A model generated the notes under the pieces. It ran no database searches, was not told the DNA's origin, and saw nothing but the letters and a program-made list of their open reading frames with translations. The position numbers were made by a program, and so were the translations under genes. Below, piece by piece: positions 1 to 10,232 of a stretch of DNA of 38,411 nucleotides (within the stretch, counting starts at the first letter, position 1; the number at the start of each line of letters is the position of its first letter). The stretch comes from a virus: IMG/VR virus record IMGVR_UViG_3300047552_000136, positions 1-38,411 of that record, one strand, 5' to 3'.

Positions 1-2698
1 CGGTGCCATCAGTGATTTGACCAACAGCAACATATTTAAAGTTTGCCTTGTTATTACTCCAACTATTCGCAGTAACCGATTTTGTTGCCTGATACAAGGT
101 ATTGTTATACACAACAATAGTGCCAGTGGTATAAGCAGAGGTATTCACATAGTTGTATAGCGGAAGACCACTGTATGTTGGTGATGTGTTTACTGCCCAT
201 GAGGTGCCGTTGTAGGTATATGTCTTACCAGCATTGGTGCCAGTTAGGACAGTTGTAGTATCACCGTTCGTTGGTGTATAGAATACCCAAGCACTACCAT
301 CCCAAGTAGCGATTTCGTTACCGTGATTTAGCCAAGCGCCAGTAGCACCAGTTGCTGGCACTAAGTAAGCATCATCAACAGCAGGGCTAGTAGGTGGTGT
401 TGTAAGTGTGTTATCATTTACTGGTGAGAGTGAAGCAACAGTAGGCTCTTTTACCAATTTACCAGTGCTATCAATAACAGCGCCGTAGTAGGCATTACTG
501 CTATTAGCCACAGGGATATTACTTACATTACCTAATGATAGGGCACCAGTTACTGTTAGATTACCAACGTTGCCTAGATTACCCGAATAGTTAGCCATAT
601 ACGAGCCAACATTCGTATCGCCGTATGTTCCTGGGGGAACAGTCCAACCGCCGTTGCCGTCTAACCAAGTAGAAGTGTTACCGTTGAAGTTAGCATTGCC
701 TACGTTGCCTAGAGAACCACCACTAATGGTGCCCCAAGTGCCATCACCTAGTAAGGCAACTGTGTTACTGCCCTCTAGGTCAATACTAGCAATGTTACCA
801 ATACCTACAACGTTAGCAAGGGCAACAGAGTTAGCCTCATCAGCAATCTCAGCCCAAGCAGCAATGTTAGCGTTCTCAACATTACCAACAATGGAACTAC
901 CCTGAATGTTAGAGATGTTAGTGCCAATACCACTTAACTCACCAGCATAGTTAGGTAGGTAATCTGTTAGATAAAGTTCTACGTTACTGTTGCCGTAACT
1001 ACCGGCAGCAGTTGCCCATGATAAGGTGCCGTCTGTATTAGAGGTTAGCACTTGACCGTTTGATGAAGCAACAGCATTTGGTAGGACAAGTGAATAGTTA
1101 GCACTAACAGTATTACCTGGATAGATGGTAATAGTTCTGTTAGCAGTAGAGTATAACTTGATAGCCGAGTTAGGTGTTACATTACCTAGTGTTAGATTGC
1201 CACCAATAGTAGCAGTGCCAGCAACCGCACTAATAACGTTGATGATATCGCTATAACTGGTAGTTGATAGGTTAGTGCCAGTTGTACTATTTGCCTTATC
1301 ATAGGTAGTATCCATGAATGACGAGAAGCCCGTAATAGCAACACGACCAGGTAGTTGAGTAGAACCTAGAATACGAGAGTTCTGGAAATAACAAACACCA
1401 GCAGCGCCAGCAGTTACGGCATTACCAGTAGCCGTTGTAGCGAATAGATATGTATTAAGAGCAATGAATGTGCCCTGTGTGACTGTTGTTACTAAGCAGT
1501 TCTCGCCGTTACTAATGTTGACGAAAGCGTTAGCGTTGTTGACGACGATACCGCTTTGCTTACCGCCCTGACACGCTACGATACCAGCACCAGTTACTGA
1601 GAATGTGCCAGTAGCAGATTGAGCATCTACGTCACGTAGTTCTACATAACCACTACCAGACTTAGTGATACCACCAGTCATTAGAGATTTACGGAAGTAA
1701 TAACCACCAGCATTTGTTAGGGCAACAGTGCCACTGTGATTCACGCCTTCAATACGGCAACTACCACTTGCTACGTTGTATGTCCAAGCACCGGAGAGAT
1801 TTACACTACCACCACCACCACTAATACCAATGATGTCTAAGTTTAAGTTAGTAACTGTTACGTTTTCGCTGTATGTGCCAGTATGAAGAACTAGTCGTTC
1901 GCCACTTGCTAAGGTAGTAAGAGCGTGTGTGATGGTCTTGAATGGCTTCTCGTAACTACCATTACCGTTTGTATCATCGCCATCAACAGGACCAACGTGA
2001 ACTTCACGTGAGTATTTGATAGGTGTAAAGGCAGTACTGAATGTCATGGTGCCGTTACCATCAGTAGTTAGAACTTGACCATTACTACCACCAGTGATGT
2101 GTAGATTAGCAACAGCGCCTAAGTTAGCGCCCTGAACTACTAGGGGGTGTGATAGGTTCCATGTGTTACTTGTTGAAGCATAAGTGATAGTAGCATTAGC
2201 GCCAGCAACGGTAATACCACCACCATCAGCTTGAGCAGCGTTAGCAGCATTGTTTGCTAGGGTGATATTCTTGTCGTTGATTGATACTGTATTACTCTCT
2301 ACATAAGTTACGTTACCTTTTACATCTAAGTTACCAGTAACAGTAAGATCAGTATTGAATGTTACTAGCGTATTCGAGAATACAGCCACATTAGCAGTAT
2401 CATTAACAGCAAATACAACGTTAGCGTTAGGAGTATCAATAACCACATTTGAGTTACCATTTAAGATTTTAGTAGCATCTACTTCAGGGATAGTTACGTT
2501 AGCCCATTGTACAACACCGTTACCATCTGTTTGTAGATACTGAGCATTTGAGCCACCAGTGATTGTTAGATTAGCAACGTCACCTAAGTTAGCGGTAGCG
2601 GTAGAGATACTATCGATAGTAATCTGATTGATGTTACCAGTGCCATCATCTGAGAACACTTGGTATAAGTTTGCTGTGATATTTTGTTTAGTTGTCAT
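1..2698 (-). CDS. Tail fibre protein with a beta-helix domain (3' end outside window)
   Basis: The frame opens at ATG 2698 behind the purine-rich ribosome site AAAGAAAGAAA (2705-2715) and stays open to base 1, about 899 residues, so the C-terminus is missing. Residues 1-230 contain the fibre module seen in the neighbouring genes (NLTITGGSNAQYLQTDGNG, then TGNLDVKGNVTYVESNTV). Around residues 236-450, DGDDTNGNGSYEKPFKTI and GTYSENVTV look like the entry and rungs of a right-handed parallel beta-helix of the pectate-lyase fold, which in phages is often a receptor-binding or glycan-degrading spike. Repeats resume after that (VVGIGNIASIDLEG, LLGDGTW). It is the last visible member of the second fibre cassette. 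The structural role is well supported; enzymatic activity is not shown, because no catalytic residues can be assigned. Confidence 0.85.
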   Translation of the reverse strand, partial: MTTKQNITANLYQVFSDDGTGNINQITIDSISTATANLGDVANLTITGGSNAQYLQTDGNGVVQWANVTIPEVDATKILNGNSNVVIDTPNANVVFAVNDTANVAVFSNTLVTFNTDLTVTGNLDVKGNVTYVESNTVSINDKNITLANNAANAAQADGGGITVAGANATITYASTSNTWNLSHPLVVQGANLGAVANLHITGGSNGQVLTTDGNGTMTFSTAFTPIKYSREVHVGPVDGDDTNGNGSYEKPFKTITHALTTLASGERLVLHTGTYSENVTVTNLNLDIIGISGGGGSVNLSGAWTYNVASGSCRIEGVNHSGTVALTNAGGYYFRKSLMTGGITKSGSGYVELRDVDAQSATGTFSVTGAGIVACQGGKQSGIVVNNANAFVNISNGENCLVTTVTQGTFIALNTYLFATTATGNAVTAGAAGVCYFQNSRILGSTQLPGRVAITGFSSFMDTTYDKANSTTGTNLSTTSYSDIINVISAVAGTATIGGNLTLGNVTPNSAIKLYSTANRTITIYPGNTVSANYSLVLPNAVASSNGQVLTSNTDGTLSWATAAGSYGNSNVELYLTDYLPNYAGELSGIGTNISNIQGSSIVGNVENANIAAWAEIADEANSVALANVVGIGNIASIDLEGSNTVALLGDGTWGTISGGSLGNVGNANFNGNTSTWLDGNGGWTVPPGTYGDTNVGSYMANYSGNLGNVGNLTVTGALSLGNVSNIPVANSSNAYYGAVIDSTGKLVKEPTVASLSPVNDNTLTTPPTSPAVDDAYLVPATGATGAWLNHGNEIATWDGSAWVFYTPTNGDTTTVLTGTNAGKTYTYNGTSWAVNTSPTYSGLPLYNYVNTSAYTTGTIVVYNNTLYQATKSVTANSWSNNKANFKYVAVGQITDGT

Positions 2699-2718
2699 TT
2701 TTAATTTCTTTCTTTAGA

Positions 2719-4935
2719 TTACCAAGTGGTTAGTGGTGAACGTTTCCACCCAGTAGATGTATAGTAGTAGATATAGTCATCATCAAACGCTATCTCACCA
2801 GGTAATCCTGAGTCGGTAGAGTTTACAGGAGCAGTAGTGCCCCGTAATTGTGTTCTATTATTACTGCCAGCTTCACTACCAATCCTGAATAACGTGTTGC
2901 CACCGCCACCTCCCAATGTAATAGTTTGACTGCTTATGTTAGAAGTACCTACACCACCTAAATTAATGTTGGATAGCCCTAATCCAATAGTAATGTTACT
3001 AGAATCGGCAGACATAACAAATTTAGTGCTAGTAGAAGTATTATCTGTTACAAACAAATTTAAACGTGTAGATGGCGGTAACGTATCAGCCGATGGTAGG
3101 GCTATTACCTGAGCAGCAATTCCACTAGTAATTCCACAAAATCCAGTAACTCCACCATATGTAACATTCCCGTTACCAGTATATGGTAACATCGACACGG
3201 TACCAAAACTATCATTAACTGCTAATGGTAACGGAGCAGCGTATGTCCCTCTAGCTCTTCCGGTAGCAATACCACCACTAAATGAATTTGATACTCTAAT
3301 ACCAGCAATTGGTGTTGTACTTCCTTCACTAAATGCGATTACACTATTACCATCATACTTTAATTTGTTACTACCAGCAAACGAACCGCTACTATTAAAT
3401 TGTAATTCACCACTATTACCACCCGGAGTTCCACTGCCACCTCCTGTTGGGATAGCTACAAAAGTACCAGCACCTGTTAGTAAGTTACCCACATTACCAT
3501 CTAAGTTGATAGTAGCGATATTACCGATACCTATTACATTAGCAACAGCTACTGTATTAGCAACAGCCGCTACATTACTCGCCTCAGCAAACATAGCATC
3601 AGTAACAGCACCAACTACATTAGCACCATCTACACTATAAGCAACTACACTACTAGCAACATTGCCAACTACATTACTGCCAGCAATATTAGAAAGAGCG
3701 CTACCATCGCCACTGATATTACCAGTGATACTTGAGACAGCAATACCGTTACCACTACTAGAGATAGTAGCATCACCGATAACAACACTGTTACTACTTA
3801 CAAACACGTCTTTCCAACGATGAGTACTGTTACCCAAACTGTATGTGTTTGTTACTGATGGTAGAATATCTCCACTAGCAAGTACGTCAGTATTCAAACT
3901 TAGGTTACTAGAAATAGTTAGAATATCACCCGTGCTATCATAGTTGATACCACTAGTAGCCGCTAAATCACCACCACCATTAAACTGTAAATCACCAACA
4001 GCGCCAGCAACATTAGCACCACCACCACCTTGAGCAGCTTGAATCCAAGTACCATCACCAGCCAACACATTAGATACATTACCATCTAAATCTAAACTAG
4101 CAATGTTACCAACCGTAGGAACTCCTAAGGTTGTTTTGAGAGTAGCGGCGGTAGGGACATTTAGGGTAACTGTACCATTCGAAGTGATAGGACCACCAGT
4201 TAAACTAAATCCTAAGCCACTACCAGCCGTAGCAACTCGTTTAACTGTACCATCACCTACACCAGTCATAAACTTGGTTTGACTAGGAGCAATATCAATC
4301 TCTTCGTCTACTCTTAACCAGTGATTAAAAGTAATAGTGTTTCCAGTAATAGCATAGTTAGTATCATCTACAAACACACCATTACGATACACGGTAGGAA
4401 CAACTGTATTACCGTATAGGGTTAAATCTTCACTAACAAAACTCTGACTATTGCCATCAGTAGTTACCACAAAAGCAATCTTAGGAATTGTAGGAACACT
4501 TAGTAACGAGTCAGCACTTCTAAAATCTAAGTTACCACTACCGTCAGTAGTCATAATGTAGTCAGCACTACCGCCGCCGATCTTTACATCACTCACCGAC
4601 CCAAGATCACTGCTGCCAACCATCTTTAGGTTAGCAGTAGAGCCATCACCATCGATAACTAAGACATCCCCCTGTCCATTGATACCTACTGAGATACTAC
4701 CATTAGCATTGATAACGACATTACTATCATCGCCAACTAGTTTCTTAGTATGAGAGAATGTTAAGTTACCGTTTGTACCAAGTACTAAACTCTCGTCAAC
4801 ATTACCTAATCGTTCTGGTAGTTGAAGAGAGTATTTTTCTACAACAGCACCACTATCAATAGTAACACCGTTGAGACCAATTTGGAACGACTCACTGGTA
4901 GTTCCCTTTAAGTTTATTTTACCGCCGCTTGCCAT
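2719..4935 (-). CDS. Repetitive tail fibre protein (738 aa)
   Basis: A low-complexity protein rich in Gly, Ser, Asn and Thr. It is built from repeats of the type 'NV.I.GG...GQ.L.TDG.GNL' and 'I..LDGN..N.L.G.GTW', as in the other fibres here. Residues about 150-220 carry a more globular insert (SFVSEDLTLYGNTVVPTVYR, then NGVFVDDTNYAITG) that resembles a module at about residues 490-550 of the 1347-residue fibre. The C-terminus (FDDDYIYYYTSTGWKRSPL) resembles the tip found at the ends of many phage fibres. Start at ATG 4935 behind TTGAAAGGAAATTGAG, a good AAGGA-type ribosome site. It probably trimerises and contributes to host recognition. No chaperone or protease domain was seen. Confidence 0.8.
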   Translation of the reverse strand: MASGGKINLKGTTSESFQIGLNGVTIDSGAVVEKYSLQLPERLGNVDESLVLGTNGNLTFSHTKKLVGDDSNVVINANGSISVGINGQGDVLVIDGDGSTANLKMVGSSDLGSVSDVKIGGGSADYIMTTDGSGNLDFRSADSLLSVPTIPKIAFVVTTDGNSQSFVSEDLTLYGNTVVPTVYRNGVFVDDTNYAITGNTITFNHWLRVDEEIDIAPSQTKFMTGVGDGTVKRVATAGSGLGFSLTGGPITSNGTVTLNVPTAATLKTTLGVPTVGNIASLDLDGNVSNVLAGDGTWIQAAQGGGGANVAGAVGDLQFNGGGDLAATSGINYDSTGDILTISSNLSLNTDVLASGDILPSVTNTYSLGNSTHRWKDVFVSSNSVVIGDATISSSGNGIAVSSITGNISGDGSALSNIAGSNVVGNVASSVVAYSVDGANVVGAVTDAMFAEASNVAAVANTVAVANVIGIGNIATINLDGNVGNLLTGAGTFVAIPTGGGSGTPGGNSGELQFNSSGSFAGSNKLKYDGNSVIAFSEGSTTPIAGIRVSNSFSGGIATGRARGTYAAPLPLAVNDSFGTVSMLPYTGNGNVTYGGVTGFCGITSGIAAQVIALPSADTLPPSTRLNLFVTDNTSTSTKFVMSADSSNITIGLGLSNINLGGVGTSNISSQTITLGGGGGNTLFRIGSEAGSNNRTQLRGTTAPVNSTDSGLPGEIAFDDDYIYYYTSTGWKRSPLTTW

Positions 4936-4994
4936 CTCAATTTCCTTTCAAGAAACAGTACCACTGGCTAAGGTGGTACCAAGATTACCCATTT

Positions 4995-6803
4995 TTATTC
5001 AGGGATAGAATATCGAACTAAAACTCTACAAGCGCCTGTGGTAGAACTACCACCGTTGTTGTAGAATACTTTAATCATTGAAGTAGTAGTTAGTGGGAAA
5101 TCATTGCTGAGAGCATCGTATCTACCAGTAGTTTTTAAGTCAACATTAACCGTATCAGTGTATTTATTCACATCTCCATCGATGCCTACCGACAAGGTAG
5201 GACTACCGTTGTAAGCAGTATCTACATAAACAGTTACCGAATCAACAATGCCCTCTGCTGGTAAGGTAACAATAATGGTTTCGTTATCACTACTTGTACC
5301 AAAAGACATCATACGGTTCTTTGTATAGAATGTGAGGGTAGGAGGTGTAACAAATGATAAGTTTCCACTACCATCAGTCTGTAGATACTGTCCGTTTGCG
5401 CCACCAGTAATATGAACATTACCAACAGCACCTAAGGTTACGTTAGCAGCATCCGTAGAGTTGAATAGATTACTAACAGCAACCTTTTCAATCTTGACCA
5501 AGTTGTTAGCAAACTCGTAGATAAAACTATCAACACCGTTGAACACACCACCGTCATTGTACTGAACAGCACCAGTGTTGCCGTGAGGAGAGGTATCAGG
5601 CGGAGCAGTGAACACACCATTGCCGTTTAAGAACTGATCAGCGTTACCGTTTAAGTCGATAACAGAAACAGTACCTACACCAATATTAGTTCTGAATGTG
5701 GCGGCATTAGGACCAGTTAGGGATAAGTTACCACTCTCGGTTACTTCACCAGTTAGGGTAATACCTAATACATTACCATCACCGCCAACACGAGTAACTG
5801 TACCTAGACCAGGATTATAGAACCAGTGTAAGTTACCATTACCATCACTCATTGGTACGCCACCGTTACTACCACCATAAATCTTTACGTTACTTAGATC
5901 ACTTAGATTAGCTTGTCCTTGTACGTGTAATTCCGTTAGAGTACCTAGCTGTGTAATATTTGTTTGAATAGGAGTAACAACAGTACCAGCAAAGTTAGCA
6001 TAGTTACTATCACCAGCTGTATTTGAGAAATCGGCGTTACCACTCCAAGCACTGTAGTTGGCTAGGGGAAGTGTGCCAGTAATCTGAGAGGCTGATAGGT
6101 TAGTAATAGCACTACCATTACCAGATAGGTTGGTAGCAGATAGGTTAACTACTGATAAGGTATCACTGCCAGTATTGTAGGTGAATTGAGCATCAGCACC
6201 TAAGACACCACCATTATTGAATTGTACTTGTGTGTTACTACCAGCAATAGCAATATTACTTTGAGTAACGTTAGCGAATGACAACACGCCATTACCATCA
6301 GTCTGTAGGTACTGTCCACTAGTACCACCAGTAATCTTTACGTTACCTACACTACCTAAGTTAGCAACAGTAGCAGTTAAGTTACCAGTGACAATATTGT
6401 TACTAGTAATTAGATTACTTGTTTGTGTTGGTACTTGAAGTGTGTTATTACCTGGGATGAATTTGAAATCACTATCACTAGCAAAGGCACCTACGTTAGC
6501 AAACTGAATTTGGAAGTCACCACCACTAGGAACACCGTTACCACTTGATTGTGTTACCCAAGTTAACTCACCACTACCATCAGTAGACAATACTTGTCCG
6601 TTACTACCGCCAGCTAGTTTAAGAGCAGAGCTAGCAAGAATAAGATTACTACCATCAGTAGTTACTGAACTGATTCCACCAAAGGTTCCACCATTGTTGT
6701 ATTGTACGGAGTTAGCAGTGCCAACTGGAGTGCCACCGTTAAGTGGTCCACGATTGACGGTTACAGAGATCGTCTTACCTTCTTCTAAATTAATTTGTGC
6801 CAT
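4995..6803 (-). CDS. Repetitive tail fibre protein (602 aa)
   Basis: The first fibre after the 169-residue adaptor-like protein of the second cassette. It has at least five copies of the module 'NV.I.GG..GQYLQTDG.G.LSF' or close variants, spaced by 'VQYNNGG.FGG' and 'QFNNGG.LGA' segments. These are typical of rod-like trimeric fibres of aquatic phages. The last 110 residues (from TFYTKNRMMSFGTSSD) are not repetitive and probably form the distal beta-sandwich tip. Start ATG 6803 follows an AAGAAAGAAG purine tract. A 59-base gap with no recognised signal separates it from the next fibre. Confidence 0.8.
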   Translation of the reverse strand: MAQINLEEGKTISVTVNRGPLNGGTPVGTANSVQYNNGGTFGGISSVTTDGSNLILASSALKLAGGSNGQVLSTDGSGELTWVTQSSGNGVPSGGDFQIQFANVGAFASDSDFKFIPGNNTLQVPTQTSNLITSNNIVTGNLTATVANLGSVGNVKITGGTSGQYLQTDGNGVLSFANVTQSNIAIAGSNTQVQFNNGGVLGADAQFTYNTGSDTLSVVNLSATNLSGNGSAITNLSASQITGTLPLANYSAWSGNADFSNTAGDSNYANFAGTVVTPIQTNITQLGTLTELHVQGQANLSDLSNVKIYGGSNGGVPMSDGNGNLHWFYNPGLGTVTRVGGDGNVLGITLTGEVTESGNLSLTGPNAATFRTNIGVGTVSVIDLNGNADQFLNGNGVFTAPPDTSPHGNTGAVQYNDGGVFNGVDSFIYEFANNLVKIEKVAVSNLFNSTDAANVTLGAVGNVHITGGANGQYLQTDGSGNLSFVTPPTLTFYTKNRMMSFGTSSDNETIIVTLPAEGIVDSVTVYVDTAYNGSPTLSVGIDGDVNKYTDTVNVDLKTTGRYDALSNDFPLTTTSMIKVFYNNGGSSTTGACRVLVRYSIPE

Positions 6804-6829
6804 TTTCTTCTTTCTTGAGTACGCTCAGG

Positions 6830-7339
6830 TTAGGCGGTTTGAGATGAGATACCATCAGAGTTGATGATAAAACATAATAGAATCTTCTTTTGTTGTGGTG
6901 GAATATAATCTAAATCACCAACTTGTCCAACTTCAGGAGCAGTGGCTCCAAAGTATCCTGTGTATACTGGAGGTGTTTCGCTATCGATTGCTGGCTGTAC
7001 AGTAGAGAAGAATGTGTCATCAATAAGAATACGAACCTTACCGTTTACAGGGTCATATACTTTGACGCTATCATCTAATACTTGCTCAGCAGCACCTGGC
7101 ACAGCACCTAATCCTTCAATCTCGATACCATTACGTGTATCAGTAATTGCTGTTACACTACGACGAATCAATCTTAGTTTGAAAGTCCAATCGGTTAGGT
7201 CAAGTACACCGTTTGCTGTTGTTCCATCAGTTAGGTTGAGGTTCCAGTAACTATCTTGTCCGAATAATAGTTCTTCACATAAGACATCATTACTGAAGCC
7301 AGCGATCTGAACCAACGTATTTTTTGAAAATCTTGCCAT
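6830..7339 (-). CDS. Small fibre-adaptor or baseplate-like protein (169 aa)
   Basis: Begins MARFSKNTLVQIAGF after an exact AAAGAAAGAAA ribosome site (7345-7355) that overlaps the stop codon of the gene upstream. Its centre, GVLDLTDWTFKLRL, matches IDLTDWSFSVTL in the 157-residue protein at 14275-14748. In both the motif follows a segment of the form G..Y...L.I.D and precedes a short beta-rich region. This '[LI]DLTDW.F' layout recalls the N-terminal beta-sandwich of baseplate upper proteins that hold fibres (BppU-like), but that link is inference. Lying directly before a fibre gene, it probably attaches the fibre to the tail. Confidence 0.55.
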   Translation of the reverse strand: MARFSKNTLVQIAGFSNDVLCEELLFGQDSYWNLNLTDGTTANGVLDLTDWTFKLRLIRRSVTAITDTRNGIEIEGLGAVPGAAEQVLDDSVKVYDPVNGKVRILIDDTFFSTVQPAIDSETPPVYTGYFGATAPEVGQVGDLDYIPPQQKKILLCFIINSDGISSQTA

Positions 7340-7353
7340 TTTTGTTTCTTTCT

Positions 7354-8871
7354 TTAGAATATATCGTATATATAAAATGAGTAACCAGTTATATCATCTT
7401 TATAGTACATAGTTGTAGCATCGCTGTTAGTGTAGTATGAATTAGAACCACGTATTCTAGTATCAAAGTTATACTCTGGATATAAGCATACATCATTAGG
7501 TAAATCTAGTATAAATTTATTGTTGTTCAATATAAATTTATATGTAGTAGTAACGGATGTCCTAGTCATGCCAGCTCTAGTAGTAGTCCACCCTCTTGTT
7601 ATAATAATAGATCCATCGTAGTTAAGTTTTATCCAATATCCGAAGTTTGGGTCCCAACCAGTTCCAGTTGAGTACATACCCTCTGTTGGAGGCTTAATTG
7701 TGTGCTTAAGTGCTGGCGTCCCAGTAATAACCGAGTACAGTAACATTACTCCACTAGTTTTACTTACTGAGCCAGCTACTAAAACAGAATCATCTCTACT
7801 AAGCTCCATTGTAGTACCAAGAACAGCTGTAGTATTCGATGAAGTAAATCCTTGAGCTGTAGATGTTTTCCCATTAATAGTATAGAATCCATTGGACATT
7901 GGACAAGAGATAAAGAATTTGTCGCCTGTAGAGTTTGTTTTTACACTCCATCCATATGATTTATCAGGATTAGATACTGGCTGTGATAAACTAGTAATAG
8001 TTTTATTGCTATTCTCTACACAGATTCTATAGACATCACCATTGTTAGTTCCAACCAATAGTGAGTAATTATCTATAGTAGAGTTAGTAGACAGACTCAT
8101 TGATGCCCCAGCACCATCGAACTTATAGTTTCCAGAAGCGTCTTTGTCAGATATCAGATATGCTGTCGTCTGTGGGTCTGTAGATCTATCGTATATTACA
8201 GACTTAGGCGAGCGATATATCGTGTCCAGTGACCACGTTGAGCCACTTCTTTTTAGAACTAGCACATACCCAAATCCACTAAACTGCCTAACACCAATGC
8301 TGTTTGTTTTTGACTTAGCAAACCACTCGGACTGTGTTAGAACTGATTTTTTAGAAAAAGAGTCAATACTATTATCAAAGTAGATCATATTTTGATAGGA
8401 CTGCTGATATCCAATAGTCGAGCTTGAGGTCCTGTCTATTCTATCTAACTGCCCTTGTGGGTTAGTAGAAGGAACAGTGGACCATCCATGAACCTCTTGA
8501 AAAGGCTGATTAGCTAGACATACTACAGCCATATCAGCAGACTTATTAAACTGAGCATAAGATACTGCTAGTTTCCAATAAGCATCAGTCTGAGCATTAT
8601 CAAATCTCATGTCTACGGCGGCACTAGGATTTTTCCAGTTAAGTAGGGTTTTAAACGATAGCTCGTGTTCAATTACCCATTTAGTACCATCGAAACTAAG
8701 AATATAATGCCCACTAATAATTCTCTGCTCGTCATCAGATACTGCCATACCATAAAAATTATTATCTACGTGGACAGCCTCTGATACAGTAGTGTGACTA
8801 GACTGTAGCCCAATTTTTCGTGCTTCCCATCCACGAATACTACTTGATGAATATGTAGAAGTGAAAGCCAT
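7354..8871 (-). CDS. Tail protein, possible beta-propeller (505 aa)
   Basis: This protein is not of the Gly-Asn repeat type. It is rich in Ser, Tyr, Trp and Asp and shows recurring blade-like strands of the form 'MAVSDDEQRIISG..', 'VLVAGSVSKTSGVMLLYSV' and 'GYWIKLNYDGSIIITRG'. The spacing, roughly 50-70 residues, suggests a WD40- or BNR-like beta-propeller. No enzyme motif was recognised. The start ATG overlaps the upstream stop (TAATG at 8871), so translation is probably coupled. It closes the first fibre cassette, which makes a receptor-binding or fibre-tip role likely; the exact fold is inference. Confidence 0.55.
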   Translation of the reverse strand: MAFTSTYSSSSIRGWEARKIGLQSSHTTVSEAVHVDNNFYGMAVSDDEQRIISGHYILSFDGTKWVIEHELSFKTLLNWKNPSAAVDMRFDNAQTDAYWKLAVSYAQFNKSADMAVVCLANQPFQEVHGWSTVPSTNPQGQLDRIDRTSSSTIGYQQSYQNMIYFDNSIDSFSKKSVLTQSEWFAKSKTNSIGVRQFSGFGYVLVLKRSGSTWSLDTIYRSPKSVIYDRSTDPQTTAYLISDKDASGNYKFDGAGASMSLSTNSTIDNYSLLVGTNNGDVYRICVENSNKTITSLSQPVSNPDKSYGWSVKTNSTGDKFFISCPMSNGFYTINGKTSTAQGFTSSNTTAVLGTTMELSRDDSVLVAGSVSKTSGVMLLYSVITGTPALKHTIKPPTEGMYSTGTGWDPNFGYWIKLNYDGSIIITRGWTTTRAGMTRTSVTTTYKFILNNNKFILDLPNDVCLYPEYNFDTRIRGSNSYYTNSDATTMYYKDDITGYSFYIYDIF

Positions 8872-10232
8872 TAGGCGTACCTCGTTAATGAGCCAAGTAC
8901 CGTATATGTTGGTAGGCTAGTTTTTTTAATTATAGTATACGTGAAGGTAATTGTAGAGTTAGCATATACTGGAGGAATTGAGCCTCCAACATACTTTACA
9001 GTCTGTGTAACCCCATCAATCTGAACACCACTAATAGTATAAGCTGTATTACCAGTAGTCATAACATAGCTAGTCGTTACGCTTGTCTCAGAAGGCATCA
9101 GACTATTGAGTGTCGTAATACTATTACCACGGAAGTTTAGAACAACATTCGACGTAGCACTGGCTGTTGAGTATTTGATAGCACTAGCATATACGTCAAA
9201 ATTATAGGTTCCAGTCTGGGCAGTAGGAATCACCTTTACTATCTCATTAAAAAATAAGCTAGCATTACCAACTACCCCATTAGCGCCGCCTGTACCAGCA
9301 TCTACCCACTGAACACCGTTAGCACCATCACTAGCTAACACCTGTCCACTACTACCGCCACCAATCTGAATATTACTTACGTTACCAAGATAAATCTTTG
9401 TACCAGTTAAGTTAACGTTACCAGCAAGGTTACTTGTGCCAGACACAGATAAGTTACCAGCACTAATGTTACCAGTATAGCTACGTAAGACATTACCAAC
9501 CCGACTATCAGTGTACTGGTCTGTCCATGATAATACTCCATTACCATTAGTTGATAGTATTTGAGTAGCGCTACCACCACTGATTGCTAATCGACTGATG
9601 TTAGGGAAACTTGTGTTACTGTTTAGTGATAGGGTATCACTAACCTTGTTGTATGTGATATTAGCGATGCCACCAAATGCCCCACTGTTGTTGAACTGTA
9701 GTTGACTATTGCTACCACCTGGTGTAGCACTGCCATTACCACCACTAGTTACCGTACTCCAAGCAAGATTACCTTGTCCATCTGTTTGTAAGAACTGTCC
9801 GTTATTGCCACCAGTAATCTTTACATTACCGATCTCACCTAGTAGTGTCTGTGCTGTACCGAAAGATACCGTGTTATTCGCCTTGTCAATAGTAATATTG
9901 GCACCGCCAGCAGCACCATTATCGTTGAACTGTAGCTGTCCATTTGAGCCAGCACTCGAACCTCCGCCAGCAACAGTAGCAAAAATAAGATTGCCATTGC
10001 CGTCAGTTTGTAAGAACTGCCCAGTAGCGCCACCACCTATCTTAATATTACTGATGTTGGAGATGTTAGCACTAGTGATTGTAGCACTACCGATTACGGC
10101 TGTAGTGATGTTAGCTATGTTGGTATCTGTAGTATTACTAACGATGTCTGTAGTAATCTTGACGATATCACCATCAGTATTGGCGTTAGCAATCTGCCAG
10201 AAGTTTTGATTTATTGTATTCTTAGATGCCAT
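8871..10232 (-). CDS. Repetitive tail fibre protein (453 aa)
   Basis: Carries five clear copies of 'NV.I.GG..GQ.LQTDG.GNL' with 'QLQFN..GA.GG' spacers, then a non-repetitive C-terminal region of about 110 residues. The frame also has an ATG at 10250, but the start at 10232 (MASKNTINQNFWQI) is preferred. It overlaps the stop of the 1347-residue gene as TAATG and has AAGGA seven to eight bases upstream. The short leader NTINQNFWQIANAN looks like a conserved N-terminal attachment segment. It is a paralogue of the 1347-, 602- and 738-residue fibres. Confidence 0.78.
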   Translation of the reverse strand: MASKNTINQNFWQIANANTDGDIVKITTDIVSNTTDTNIANITTAVIGSATITSANISNISNIKIGGGATGQFLQTDGNGNLIFATVAGGGSSAGSNGQLQFNDNGAAGGANITIDKANNTVSFGTAQTLLGEIGNVKITGGNNGQFLQTDGQGNLAWSTVTSGGNGSATPGGSNSQLQFNNSGAFGGIANITYNKVSDTLSLNSNTSFPNISRLAISGGSATQILSTNGNGVLSWTDQYTDSRVGNVLRSYTGNISAGNLSVSGTSNLAGNVNLTGTKIYLGNVSNIQIGGGSSGQVLASDGANGVQWVDAGTGGANGVVGNASLFFNEIVKVIPTAQTGTYNFDVYASAIKYSTASATSNVVLNFRGNSITTLNSLMPSETSVTTSYVMTTGNTAYTISGVQIDGVTQTVKYVGGSIPPVYANSTITFTYTIIKKTSLPTYTVLGSLTRYA

